From an uncultured Oscillospiraceae bacterium (GTDB lineage: Bacteria; Bacillota; Clostridia; Oscillospirales; Oscillospiraceae): a DNA stretch of 64,000 nt. This document shows positions 8,332-16,866 of the stretch, in pieces. The notes below the pieces were generated by a model. That model saw nothing but the letters and a program-made list of their open reading frames with translations. It was not told the origin of the DNA and made no database searches. The DNA is taken from NCBI GenBank assembly GCA_934569225.1, contig CAKTKC010000009.1:42326-106325 (forward strand), in the 5' to 3' direction. Position numbers and translations under genes: made by a program. Position 1 is the stretch's first letter, and each line of letters starts with the position of its first letter.

Positions 8332-9696
8332 GTGCACAGAGAACACCTTGCGAGCCGTTTGGGCTTCATTCTCCTCAGCGCCGGATGCGCTATCGGCATC
8401 GGCAATGTATGGAAATTCCCTTGGATGACCGGGCAGTATGGCGGCGGTGCATTCGTCGTGATCTACCTCATCTTCCTGCTGATCCTGGGTGTCCCCGTGC
8501 TGACCATGGAATTTGCCATGGGGCGCGCCGCTCAGAAAAGCCCCCTGAAAATGTACCAGGCGCTGAAGCCCGACAGCCATTGGCGCTGGCATGGCTACGC
8601 CTGCCTGGTGGGCAACGTGATTCTGATGATGTTCTACACCACCGTTTCCGGATGGATGCTGCAATATTTTGTGGACACCGCCGCCGGACGCTTCGTGGGG
8701 CTTGATGTCGCCGGGGTGGAGACCGCCTTCGGCAGCATGCTGGCAAACCCCGTCCAGCAGACGGTTTACATGGGCGTGATCGTCATATCCGGCTTTTTCA
8801 TCATCTCCATCGGCGTGCAGAAGGGTCTGGAGCGGGTGACAAAGTGGATGATGCTGGCGCTGATCGTGCTGATGCTGGCGCTGGCCGTACACAGTCTGTT
8901 CCTCCCCGGCGGCTCCGAGGGACTGAAGTTCTACCTGCTGCCCGACATCCGGCGGCTGAAGGACGCCGGTGTGGGCAACGTCATCGTGGGCGCCATGAAC
9001 CAGTCCTTCTTTACATTGAGCCTTGGCATCGGCGCCATGGCGATTTTCGGCAGCTACATCGGCAAGGATCACGCCCTGGCAGGGGAGTCCGTCCGGGTCT
9101 GCGCCCTGGATACGCTGGTGGCGTTCTGCTCCGGCCTGATTATCTTCCCCGCCTGCTTCTCCTACGGCGTGGACGTCAAGAGCGGCCCCGCCCTGATCTT
9201 CATGACCCTGCCCAACGTGTTCAACAATCTGCCCGCGGGGCGCTTCTGGGGGAGCCTGTTCTTCCTGTTCATGACTTTTGCCGCCTACTCCACGGTTCTG
9301 GCGGTGTTTGAAAACATCGTCTCCTGCGTGGGCGAGATGACCGGGTGGAGCCGGAAGAAGACCTGCCTGGTGTGCGGCGCCGCCATTTTCCTGCTGAGCC
9401 TGCCCTGCCTGCTGGGCTACAATCTGTGGAGCAATTTCCGCCCCATCGCCGGGCGGGACGTGCTGGACAGCGAGGATTTTCTGGTCAGCAATCTGCTGCT
9501 GCCCCTGGGCAGTCTGCTGTTCATCATTTTCTGCACCACCCGCTACGGCTGGGGTTGGGAGAATTTCCTGGCCGAAGCCAACGAGGGCAAGGGGCTGAAA
9601 ATCGCCAAATGGCTGCGGCCTTACATGACCTACGTGCTGCCCGTGATCGTGAGCATCATTCTCATCTTCGGCCTTTACAACTTCTTCGCCGCGTAA
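8332..9696 (+). CDS. Sodium-dependent transporter (NSS/SNF family)
   Basis: A 454-residue polytopic membrane protein with about 11 predicted helices, the usual bacterial NSS number. The N-terminus contains the family signature GFILLSAGCAIGIGNVWKFP, in which the unwound part of helix 1 binds substrate and Na+. NSS symporters import amino acids or amines with sodium, and bacterial members such as MhsT, LeuT and TnaT take up hydrophobic amino acids. The start is GTG 8332, fixed by GGAGG nine bases upstream. The gene is monocistronic, with a clear terminator at 9702-9737. The substrate cannot be assigned. Confidence 0.9.
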   Translation: MHREHLASRLGFILLSAGCAIGIGNVWKFPWMTGQYGGGAFVVIYLIFLLILGVPVLTMEFAMGRAAQKSPLKMYQALKPDSHWRWHGYACLVGNVILMMFYTTVSGWMLQYFVDTAAGRFVGLDVAGVETAFGSMLANPVQQTVYMGVIVISGFFIISIGVQKGLERVTKWMMLALIVLMLALAVHSLFLPGGSEGLKFYLLPDIRRLKDAGVGNVIVGAMNQSFFTLSLGIGAMAIFGSYIGKDHALAGESVRVCALDTLVAFCSGLIIFPACFSYGVDVKSGPALIFMTLPNVFNNLPAGRFWGSLFFLFMTFAAYSTVLAVFENIVSCVGEMTGWSRKKTCLVCGAAIFLLSLPCLLGYNLWSNFRPIAGRDVLDSEDFLVSNLLLPLGSLLFIIFCTTRYGWGWENFLAEANEGKGLKIAKWLRPYMTYVLPVIVSIILIFGLYNFFAA

Positions 9697-9701
9697 ACGC
9701 T

Positions 9702-9737
9702 GCCCCGAAAGAGCGCATCTCTTTCGGGGCAATTTTA
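9702..9737 (+). terminator. Intrinsic terminator of the NSS transporter gene
   Basis: A perfect 12-bp stem, gccccgaaagag (9702-9713) with ctctttcggggc (9719-9730), is followed by AATTTTAT and lies five bases after the stop codon. Confidence 0.85.
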
Positions 9738-9799
9738 TCGATTTGGCAAGATACACATGGAATCTTGCCAAAAACCGGCAGGAATCGTCTTTCTGCGAG

Positions 9800-9828
9800 T
9801 TGACGGAAATGCCCCTGGATGATATAAT
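9800..9828 (+). promoter_or_regulatory. Sigma-A promoter of the purine operon
   Basis: TTGACG (9800-9805), a 17-bp spacer and TATAAT (9823-9828). Transcription would begin near 9835, just before the ZTP aptamer. Confidence 0.85.
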
Positions 9829-9839
9829 ACCCTCGTACA

Positions 9840-9921
9840 TAAACAAACCCTTATGACTGACGGATCAGTGGAGCACCACATGGAGTAAGGGCATATCGTA
9901 TTCATCGCCGACCGTCTGGGC
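9840..9921 (+). promoter_or_regulatory. ZTP/ZMP riboswitch (pfl motif)
   Basis: The aptamer fits the pfl consensus: a P1 stem (CCCTTA 9848-9853 with TAAGGG 9886-9891), the TGACTGACGG segment, the GTGGAGCACCAC hairpin, ATGGAG, and the diagnostic 3' block GCCGACCGTCTGGGC at 9907-9921. This class senses ZTP and ZMP (AICAR), signals of 10-formyl-tetrahydrofolate shortage, and turns on purine and one-carbon genes. It directly precedes purE. The last GGGC of the aptamer is also the 5' edge of the terminator, so ligand binding would block termination. Confidence 0.93.
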
Positions 9922-9958
9922 ACACTTTCCCGTATTATGGGTAAGTGCGCCCTTTTTT
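9918..9958 (+). terminator. Riboswitch-controlled terminator
   Basis: The stem GGGCACACTT.CCC (from 9918) pairs with GGG.AAGTGCGCCC (to 9952), followed by six T. It overlaps four bases of the ZTP aptamer pseudoknot strand, the expected geometry for a ligand-on transcriptional switch. Confidence 0.88.
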
Positions 9959-9981
9959 GTTCCCATTAAGGAGGTCAACAC

Positions 9982-10476
9982 ATGAAAAAAGTCGGAATCG
10001 TCATGGGCAGCGACAGCGATCTGCCCATCCTGCGCAAAACCATGGACACCCTGGCGTCTCTGGGCATTCCCTACGAATGTCACATCTACTCCGCCCACCG
10101 CACCCCCGAGGAGGCTCGGGATTTTGCCGTATCCGCACGGGCAAACGGCTTCGGCGTGCTCATCGCCGCCGCCGGTATGGCTGCGCATCTGGCTGGTGCC
10201 ATTGCGGCAAACACCACCCTTCCGGTCATCGGTATTCCCTGCAAAGGTCCCTGTCTCGACGGCATTGACGCTCTTCTTTCCACGGTCATGATGCCCTCCG
10301 GTATTCCGGTCGCCACCGTAGCCGTAAACGGGGGCGTGAATGCCGCTTTGTTGTCCGCCCAGATCCTTGCTGTGGAGGACGCAGAGCTTGCCGAGAAGCT
10401 GGACGCCAGACGCGCCGCCGACGCGGCGAAGGTGCTTGAGAAAGACGCCGCCCTTCAGGCGGAACTGAACGGCTGA
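9982..10476 (+). CDS. purE: N5-carboxyaminoimidazole ribonucleotide mutase (PurE, class I)
   Basis: A 164-residue cytosolic enzyme, the normal size for PurE. It converts N5-CAIR to CAIR in purine synthesis. Seen: GIVMGSDSDLP (residues 5-15) at the nucleotide phosphate site, the SAHRTPE motif with the catalytic His (37-43), and IAAAGMAAHL, the class I GxAAHLxG-type loop. Class I enzymes normally work with PurK; no purK is present in this window. It is the first gene after the ZTP riboswitch, preceded by AAGGAGG, and 13 bases before the PurF-like gene. Confidence 0.95.
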   Translation: MKKVGIVMGSDSDLPILRKTMDTLASLGIPYECHIYSAHRTPEEARDFAVSARANGFGVLIAAAGMAAHLAGAIAANTTLPVIGIPCKGPCLDGIDALLSTVMMPSGIPVATVAVNGGVNAALLSAQILAVEDAELAEKLDARRAADAAKVLEKDAALQAELNG

Positions 10477-10489
10477 GGGAGGAAAAGCA

Positions 10490-11911
10490 ATGGGCGGTTT
10501 CTTCGGGGCGATTTCCCATAAGAATTGCATTTACGACGTTTTCTTCGGCACGGACTACCATTCCCACCTGGGCACCCGCCGGGCAGGGCTTGCCTTCTAC
10601 GATCAGGAGCAGGGCTTCCAGCGGCAGATCCACAGCATCGAAAACACTCCCTTCCGCACGAAATTTGACGACGACATGGCAAAATTCAGCGGAAACGCGG
10701 GCATCGGCTGCATTTCCGACACCGACCCCCAGCCCCTGCTGGTGCGCTCCCACCTGGGGATGTTCGCCATTTCCACCGTGGGCATCATCAACAACGCCGA
10801 GCAGCTGGTGAAAGATGCTTTCTCCGGCCCGGGACATCAGTTCATGGCCATGTCCTCCGGAAAGATCAACACCACCGAGCTGACCGCCGCCCTCATCAAC
10901 CAGCGGGGCAGCCTGATCGACGGCATCCGCTATGCCCAGGAGGTCATCGACGGCTCCTGCACCATTCTGCTGCTGACCCCCGACGCCATCATCGCCGCCC
11001 GGGATCGCTTGGGACGGCTGCCCGTGCTGGTGGGCAAGAATAACGACGGTATGTGCGTGTCCTTCGAGTCCTTCGCCTATCACAAGCTGGGCTACCAGGA
11101 TCATTACGAGCTTGGCCCCGGGGAGATCGTGAAAATGACGGCGGACGGACTTACACAGCTGGCCGCCCCCGGCACGAAAATGAAGATCTGCGCCTTCCTT
11201 TGGACGTACTACGGCTACCCCAACTCCAACTACGAGGGCAAAAACGTAGAGGTCATGCGCTACCGCAACGGCGAGATCATGGCCCGCAGGGAAATGGAGA
11301 ACGGCACCATGCCGGACGTAGACTTCGTGGCGGGTGTTCCGGACTCCGGCCTGCCCCACGCCATCGGCTACGCCAACCAGTCCCACAAGCCCTTCGCCCG
11401 TCCCTTCGTCAAATACACCCCCACATGGCCCCGTTCCTTCACTCCCGCCAATCAGGAGATGCGCAATCTGGTGGCGAAAATGAAGCAGATTCCCGTGCCC
11501 GAGCTGATTCAGGGCAAGAAGCTGCTGTTCGTGGACGACTCCATCGTCCGGGGCACCCAGCTGCGGGAGACTGTGGACTTCCTGTACGAAAGCGGCGCGA
11601 AGGAAGTGCATATGCGCTCCGCCTGTCCGCCCATCATGTACGGCTGCAAATATCTGAATTTCTCCCGCTCCAACTCCGAAATGGAGCTGATCGCCCGTCG
11701 GACGGTTCAGAATCTGGAGGGCGACGAGGGACAGAAGCACTTAGACGAGTACGCCGACGGCACCACCCAGCGGGGCAAATGCATGCTCAAGGCCATCTGC
11801 GAGGAAATGGGCTTCGATTCCCTGGGCTACCAGTCACTGGACGGCCTGCTGGAAGCCATCGGGCTGGACAAAGACAAGGTTTGCACCTACTGCTGGAACG
11901 GCAAAGAATAA
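10490..11911 (+). CDS. purF: Divergent PurF-like amidophosphoribosyltransferase without the N-terminal Cys
   Basis: A 473-residue protein with the two-domain PurF layout. The C-terminal phosphoribosyltransferase domain is intact: PRPP loop LLFVDDSIVRGTQLRE (about residues 344-359) and the CPPIMYGC and CTYCW cysteines resembling the Fe-S ligands of Bacillus-type PurF. The N-terminal Ntn glutaminase domain is odd. Canonical PurF exposes Cys as residue 1; here the protein begins MGGFFGAISHKNC, so the nucleophile position is Gly. The oxyanion-hole motif, usually AHNGNL.NAEQL, reads TVGIINNAEQL. RGQDAAG reads RRAGLAF. Related MGGFFG-type proteins occur in other anaerobes, as far as I recall. It may use free ammonia or another amide donor. 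It is the only PurF in this operon. Confidence 0.85.
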   Translation: MGGFFGAISHKNCIYDVFFGTDYHSHLGTRRAGLAFYDQEQGFQRQIHSIENTPFRTKFDDDMAKFSGNAGIGCISDTDPQPLLVRSHLGMFAISTVGIINNAEQLVKDAFSGPGHQFMAMSSGKINTTELTAALINQRGSLIDGIRYAQEVIDGSCTILLLTPDAIIAARDRLGRLPVLVGKNNDGMCVSFESFAYHKLGYQDHYELGPGEIVKMTADGLTQLAAPGTKMKICAFLWTYYGYPNSNYEGKNVEVMRYRNGEIMARREMENGTMPDVDFVAGVPDSGLPHAIGYANQSHKPFARPFVKYTPTWPRSFTPANQEMRNLVAKMKQIPVPELIQGKKLLFVDDSIVRGTQLRETVDFLYESGAKEVHMRSACPPIMYGCKYLNFSRSNSEMELIARRTVQNLEGDEGQKHLDEYADGTTQRGKCMLKAICEEMGFDSLGYQSLDGLLEAIGLDKDKVCTYCWNGKE

Positions 11912-11933
11912 CCGAATGAAAAGGAGCGTCATT

Positions 11934-12989
11934 ATGGAACACAACAATTCCCAGTCCGCCAGCTACGCCGCCGCCGGTGTGGACATCACCGCCGGATACA
12001 AGGCCGTGGAGCTGATGAAGACTCACATCGCCCGCACCCGCAACTTAGGCTGCCTGGACGACGTGGGCGGCTTCGGCGGCTGCTTCGGCCTGCCCATTGC
12101 CGGGATGGAGGAGCCGGTGCTGGTCTCCGGCACCGACGGCTGCGGCACCAAGGTCAAGCTGGCCATCCTCATGGACAAGCACGACACCATCGGCATCGAT
12201 GCCGTGGCCATGTGCGTCAACGACATCATCTGCGTGGGCGCAAAGCCCCTGTTCTTTCTGGATTACATCGCCTGCGGCAAAAACGTGCCCGAAAAAATTG
12301 CCGAAATCGTGGGCGGCGTGGCGGAGGGCTGCGTCCAGTCCGGCGCGGCGCTCATCGGCGGCGAAACCGCCGAGCACCCCGGCCTGATGCCCGTGGAGGA
12401 CTACGATCTTGCGGGCTTCGCCGTGGGCATTGTGGATAAAAAGAAAATCTTAGACAAGACGAAAATGGCGGAAGGGGACGCGGTCATCGCCCTGGCTTCC
12501 TCCGGCATCCACTCCAACGGCTTCAGCCTGATCCGCAAGGTTTTCCGCATTGACGAGAACCCCGCCGAAATCTATCAGCCCTGCGACGCCCTGGGCGGGA
12601 AGACCATCGCCGAGACTCTGCTGACCCCCACGAAGATCTACGTCAAGTCCGTTCTGGCGCTGCTGGAAAACGTAGACGTCAAGGGCATCAGCCACATCAC
12701 CGGCGGCGGTTTCTATGAGAATATTCCCCGCTCCATCCCCGACGGCCTGTGCGCGAAGATCGACAAGAGCGCCGTTAAGGTGCTGCCCATCTTCGACCTG
12801 ATTGCAAAGACCGGCAATATCCCCGAGCGGGACATGTTCAATACCTACAACATGGGCGTGGGCATGAGCATCGTCGTCCCCGCCGCACAGGTGCAGACCG
12901 CGCTGGACATCCTCACCGCCCACGGCGAGGACGCCTACGTCATCGGCACCATTGTCAAAAACGACGAGGAAAAGGTGATTCTGGAATGA
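11934..12989 (+). CDS. purM: Phosphoribosylformylglycinamidine cyclo-ligase (PurM)
   Basis: A 351-residue ATP-dependent enzyme that closes the imidazole ring of FGAM to give AIR. The family motifs are seen: VLVSGTDGCGTKVKLAI near residue 57, AMCVNDIICVGAKPLFFLDY, and GAALIGGETAEHPGLM, plus the C-terminal GGGFYENIPR. ATG 11934 is chosen because AAGGAG lies eight bases upstream; an earlier in-frame ATG at 11916 has no site. The last four bases (ATGA) overlap the purN start, so translation is coupled. Confidence 0.95.
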   Translation: MEHNNSQSASYAAAGVDITAGYKAVELMKTHIARTRNLGCLDDVGGFGGCFGLPIAGMEEPVLVSGTDGCGTKVKLAILMDKHDTIGIDAVAMCVNDIICVGAKPLFFLDYIACGKNVPEKIAEIVGGVAEGCVQSGAALIGGETAEHPGLMPVEDYDLAGFAVGIVDKKKILDKTKMAEGDAVIALASSGIHSNGFSLIRKVFRIDENPAEIYQPCDALGGKTIAETLLTPTKIYVKSVLALLENVDVKGISHITGGGFYENIPRSIPDGLCAKIDKSAVKVLPIFDLIAKTGNIPERDMFNTYNMGVGMSIVVPAAQVQTALDILTAHGEDAYVIGTIVKNDEEKVILE

Positions 12990-13618
12990 CGGCCAAGATC
13001 GCAGTTCTGGTCTCCGGCGGCGGCACCAATTTGCAGGCGCTGATCGATGCTCAGCAGCGGGGCGAGCTGGGCGGCGGAGAGATCACCGCCGTGATTTCCT
13101 CCAAAGAGGGGGCTTACGCTCTGGAGCGGGCGCGGAAAGCGGGTATCCCCGGCTATGTGCTGCCCCGGAAAAGCTTCGACTCCAACCGCGCCATGACGCT
13201 GGCGCTGGTGGAGAAACTGAAGGCGCTGGACATTGATTTAGTGGTTCTGGCAGGCTGCATGGTCATCTTCACCGAAGAGCTGGTGCAGGCCTACCCCAAC
13301 GCCATTCTGAACGTCCACCCCGCCCTGATCCCGTCCTTCTGCGGACAGGGCTTCTACGGACTGCATGTCCATGAAGCGGCGCTGGCCTACGGCGTCAAGC
13401 TCTCCGGCGCGACCGTGCATTTTGTCAGCGCGGAATGCGACGGCGGCCCCATCATCGCCCAGAAGGCCGTCCCCGTTCTCCCCGGAGACACCCCCGAGAC
13501 GCTTCAAAAACGCATTATGGAGCAGGCCGAATGGAAGCTGCTGCCGGAAGCCGTGCGCCTGTTCTGTGAGGGCAGGCTCCGGGTGGAAGGCCGCACCGTT
13601 ATCATCGAACAGGAGTGA
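12986..13618 (+). CDS. purN: Phosphoribosylglycinamide formyltransferase (PurN)
   Basis: A 210-residue folate-dependent enzyme that formylates GAR with 10-formyl-THF. Seen: VSGGGTNLQAL (phosphate loop, residues 9-19), the catalytic Asn-His pair in NVHPALIPSF, and the Asp in ECDGGPII. The loop after HPALIPSF reads CGQGFYGLHVHEAAL, longer than the usual PGLHAHxxAL, but it keeps the second His. It starts four bases inside purM. Dependence on 10-formyl-THF links it functionally to ZTP sensing by the upstream riboswitch. Confidence 0.95.
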   Translation: MTAKIAVLVSGGGTNLQALIDAQQRGELGGGEITAVISSKEGAYALERARKAGIPGYVLPRKSFDSNRAMTLALVEKLKALDIDLVVLAGCMVIFTEELVQAYPNAILNVHPALIPSFCGQGFYGLHVHEAALAYGVKLSGATVHFVSAECDGGPIIAQKAVPVLPGDTPETLQKRIMEQAEWKLLPEAVRLFCEGRLRVEGRTVIIEQE

Positions 13619-13625
13619 AAACGCT

Positions 13626-14342
13626 ATGAATGTTTACGAAATAAAGTCCATGGCCGAGCGCCTCAGCGGCAACACCTATCCCGGCCGGGGCATTGTGCTG
13701 GGGGTCGCCCCCGACGGCAAGACCGCCGTGGCCGCCTATTTCATCATGGGACGCAGCGTCAATTCCCGGAACCGGGTCTTCGTTCAGGAGCCGGACGGCA
13801 TCCGCACGGAGGCCTTCGACCCCGGTCTCATGAAAGACCCCCATCTGATCATCTACCATCCCGTGCGGGAGGCCGGTCAGGGTCTCATCGTCACCAACGG
13901 CGACCAGACGGACACCGTCTGGGAATATCTCTCCAAGGGCGAGAGCTGGGAAGCCGCCCTGCGCACCCGCCAGTTTGAGGACGACGCCCCCAACTGGACG
14001 CCCCGCATTTCCGGCCTGCAGGCGGGGGACGGAAGCTATAAGCTGTCCATCCTGAAATCCGCCGACCCGGATGGCACGGCATGTGCCCGGTTCTTCTATG
14101 AATACCCCGCCACCCCCAGTCTGGGGCATTTTCTCCACACCTACGTCTGCGACGGCAATCCCGTGATTCCCACCTTTCAGGGAGAGCCGGAACGGGTCAG
14201 CATCCCCGGGGACATCGACAGTTTCACTCAGGAGCTGTGGGAGAACCTGAACCCCGACAACAAAATCTCCCTGTTTGTGCGCTATACCAACTTGGAAACC
14301 CATGAGTACCGGCAGCGAATTCTCAATAAGCACGTAAAGTGA
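13626..14342 (+). CDS. IMP cyclohydrolase, PurO-like
   Basis: A 238-residue protein of the IMP_cyclohyd family (PF07826), first known from archaeal PurO. Seen: the N-terminal NTYPGRGIVLG, AAYFIMGRSVNSRNRVF and the Asp/Glu-rich middle (TNGDQTDTVWEYL) characteristic of the family. It closes FAICAR to IMP, the last step of the pathway. It lies directly before a stand-alone AICAR transformylase, so the two replace the usual bifunctional PurH. ATG 13626 follows GGAGTGAAAACGCT, overlapping the end of purN. Confidence 0.9.
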   Translation: MNVYEIKSMAERLSGNTYPGRGIVLGVAPDGKTAVAAYFIMGRSVNSRNRVFVQEPDGIRTEAFDPGLMKDPHLIIYHPVREAGQGLIVTNGDQTDTVWEYLSKGESWEAALRTRQFEDDAPNWTPRISGLQAGDGSYKLSILKSADPDGTACARFFYEYPATPSLGHFLHTYVCDGNPVIPTFQGEPERVSIPGDIDSFTQELWENLNPDNKISLFVRYTNLETHEYRQRILNKHVK

Positions 14343-14363
14343 CACCGCGTGGAGGGAATGAAC

Positions 14364-15548
14364 ATGAAAGAATTTGAACTGAAATACGGCTGCAACCCCA
14401 ACCAGAAGCCCGCGAAGATCTACATGGCCGACGGCTCCGAGCTGCCCATCACCATTCTGAACGGCCGCCCCGGCTACATCAATTTTCTGGACGCCCTCAA
14501 CTCCTGGCAGCTTGTGAAGGAGCTGAAGGAGGCCACGGGCATGGTCGCCGTCACGTCCTTTAAGCACGTCTCCCCCACCTCCGCCGCCGTGGGAAAGGTG
14601 CTTCCCGAGAACCTGAAAAAGGCGTGCTTCGTGGATGACGTCCCCGAGCTGGACGACAGCCCTCTCGCCTGCGCCTACGCCCGGGCAAGAGGCACCGACC
14701 GGATGTGCTCCTTCGGCGACTGGGTTGCTCTGTCCGATGTGTGCGACGTGACCACCGCGAAGCTCATCGCCCGGGAGGTCTCCGACGGCGTGATTGCCCC
14801 CGGCTACACAGACGAGGCGCTTGCCATTCTGAAAACCAAGCGCAAGGGCGGCTACAACGTGGTAGCCATTGACCCCGACTACGTTCCCGCCGAGCAGGAG
14901 ACGAAGCAGGTCTTCGGCGTCACCTTCCAGCAGGGGCGGAACAATTTCAAGATCGGTGAGCATCTGCTCCGGAACATCGTCACGAAGAACAAAGACCTGC
15001 CCGAGTCCGCCAAAATCGACCTGATCGTGGCGCTAATCACCCTGAAATACACCCAGTCCAACTCCGTGTGCTTCGCCTATGACGGGCAGGCCGTGGGCGT
15101 GGGCGCGGGTCAGCAGTCCCGTATCCACTGCACCCGGCTGGCCGGCTCCAAAGCCGACACCTTCTTCCTGCGCCAGCATCCCAAGACCCTGTCCCTGCCC
15201 TTCCGCGCCGACCTCGGCCGCCCCAACCGGGACAACGTGATCGACGGCTACATCAACGGCAACGAGGAGGACGTCTGCGCCGACGGCATCTGGCAGAACT
15301 ACTTCACCCGCCAGCCCGACCGGCTGACCGAAGAAGACAAGCGGGAATTCCTGTCCAAATTTGACGGCGTTTCCCTCGGTTCCGATGCTTTCTTCCCCTT
15401 CCCCGACAACATCAAGCGCGCCAAGGCCTCCGGCGTCAAGTACATTGCCCAGCCCGGCGGCTCCATCCGGGACGATCTGGTCATCGAGGAATGCGATCAG
15501 GACGGCATGGTCATGGCCTTCACCGGCATGCGGCTGTTCCACCACTAA
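14364..15548 (+). CDS. purH: AICAR transformylase (stand-alone PurH transformylase domain)
   Basis: A 394-residue enzyme that transfers a formyl group from 10-formyl-THF to AICAR (ZMP). It corresponds to the AICARFT part of PurH without the MGS-like cyclohydrolase domain. Motifs: ELKYGCNPNQKPA at the N-terminus, SFKHVSPTSAAVG with the catalytic Lys-His, QSNSVCFAYDGQAVGVGAGQQSRIHC, and DAFFPFPDNI near the C-terminus. ATG 14364 is seven bases after GGAGGG. Its substrate ZMP is the ligand of the operon riboswitch, so the switch senses a block at exactly this step. Confidence 0.93.
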   Translation: MKEFELKYGCNPNQKPAKIYMADGSELPITILNGRPGYINFLDALNSWQLVKELKEATGMVAVTSFKHVSPTSAAVGKVLPENLKKACFVDDVPELDDSPLACAYARARGTDRMCSFGDWVALSDVCDVTTAKLIAREVSDGVIAPGYTDEALAILKTKRKGGYNVVAIDPDYVPAEQETKQVFGVTFQQGRNNFKIGEHLLRNIVTKNKDLPESAKIDLIVALITLKYTQSNSVCFAYDGQAVGVGAGQQSRIHCTRLAGSKADTFFLRQHPKTLSLPFRADLGRPNRDNVIDGYINGNEEDVCADGIWQNYFTRQPDRLTEEDKREFLSKFDGVSLGSDAFFPFPDNIKRAKASGVKYIAQPGGSIRDDLVIEECDQDGMVMAFTGMRLFHH

Positions 15549-15560
15549 GGGGGATTGTTT

Positions 15561-16829
15561 ATGAAACTGTTAGTCGTAGGCGGCGGCGGACGGGAACACG
15601 CCATCATCAAAAGCCTGAAAAAGAATCCCAACGTCACGGAGATTTTCGCTCTCCCCGGCAACGGCGGCATTGCGGCGGACGCGGTGTGCGTCCCCATCGG
15701 CGCTACGGAAATCGACAAGATCGTCGCCTTTGCCCAGGAGCAAAAGATAGATTACGCTGTGGTCGCGCCCGATGACCCGCTGGTACTGGGCTGCGTGGAC
15801 GCGCTGGAAGCAGCTAAAGTTCCCTGCTTCGGCCCCCGCGCCCGGGCTGCCATCATCGAGGGCAGCAAGGTCTTCTCCAAAAATCTCATGAAGAAATACG
15901 GCATCCCCACCGCCCGGTATGAGGTCTTCGACGACATGACCGCCGCCCTTACTTATCTGGACACCGCCCCCATCCCCACCGTCATCAAGGCCGACGGCCT
16001 GGCGCTGGGCAAAGGCGTCATCATCGCCCAGACCCGGGAGGAGGCCAAAGCCGCCGTCCGGGACATGATGGAGCATCACGTTTTCGGCAAATCCGGCGAC
16101 CACGTGGTCATTGAGGAATTTCTCACCGGCCCGGAAGTCTCCGTGCTGGCCTTCACCGACGGCAAGGTGGTCAAGCCCATGGTGTCCTCCATGGATCACA
16201 AGCGGGCGGGAGACGGCGACACCGGCCTGAACACCGGCGGCATGGGCACCGTCGCCCCCAACCCCTACTACACCCCGGCCATCGCCGAACGGTGCATGCA
16301 GGAAATTTTCCTGCCCACCGTCGCCGCCATGAATAGCGAAGGCCGCACCTTCCGTGGCTGCCTTTACTTCGGCCTGATGCTCACCCCCGACGGCCCCAAG
16401 GTCATCGAGTACAACTGCCGCTTCGGCGACCCAGAGGCGCAGGTGGTGCTGCCCCTGCTGGAAAGCGACCTGCTGACCGTCATGCAGGCAACAACCAACG
16501 GTACGCTGGCAGATACGGAGGTTCGCTTCTCCGATCAGTACGCCTGCTGCGTCATCACCGCCTCCGCCGGATATCCCGTCAGCTACAAGAAAGGCTTCGA
16601 GATCACCATGACCCCGGAAGCCGCCGCCCACACCTATGTGGCAGGCGCGAAGCTGGAGGATGGAAAGCTTCTGACCTCCGGCGGCCGGGTCACCGGCACC
16701 ACCGCCGTGGCCGGTTCCCTGGCGGAAGCCATCCGGGAAGCCTATCGCCTTGCGGACGGCGTACAGTTTGAAAACGCCTACCGCAGAAGCGACATCGGCC
16801 AGCGCGCCCTGCAAGCTGGGAATCACTAA
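15561..16829 (+). CDS. purD: Phosphoribosylamine-glycine ligase (PurD)
   Basis: A 422-residue ATP-grasp enzyme that joins phosphoribosylamine and glycine to give GAR. Seen: VVGGGGREHAI at the N-terminus, GPRARAAIIEGSKVFSKNL, the ATP-grasp signature VIKADGLALGKGVI, and EYNCRFGDPEAQVVLPLL at the metal and substrate site. Length and domain order are normal. The start is ATG 15561, eight bases after AAGGGGG; an upstream TTG at 15555 is less likely. Its substrate is the unstable product of PurF. Confidence 0.95.
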   Translation: MKLLVVGGGGREHAIIKSLKKNPNVTEIFALPGNGGIAADAVCVPIGATEIDKIVAFAQEQKIDYAVVAPDDPLVLGCVDALEAAKVPCFGPRARAAIIEGSKVFSKNLMKKYGIPTARYEVFDDMTAALTYLDTAPIPTVIKADGLALGKGVIIAQTREEAKAAVRDMMEHHVFGKSGDHVVIEEFLTGPEVSVLAFTDGKVVKPMVSSMDHKRAGDGDTGLNTGGMGTVAPNPYYTPAIAERCMQEIFLPTVAAMNSEGRTFRGCLYFGLMLTPDGPKVIEYNCRFGDPEAQVVLPLLESDLLTVMQATTNGTLADTEVRFSDQYACCVITASAGYPVSYKKGFEITMTPEAAAHTYVAGAKLEDGKLLTSGGRVTGTTAVAGSLAEAIREAYRLADGVQFENAYRRSDIGQRALQAGNH

Positions 16830-16866
16830 AAATTCTGAATAAATCAGGTCAGGAGGAAATAACCCC

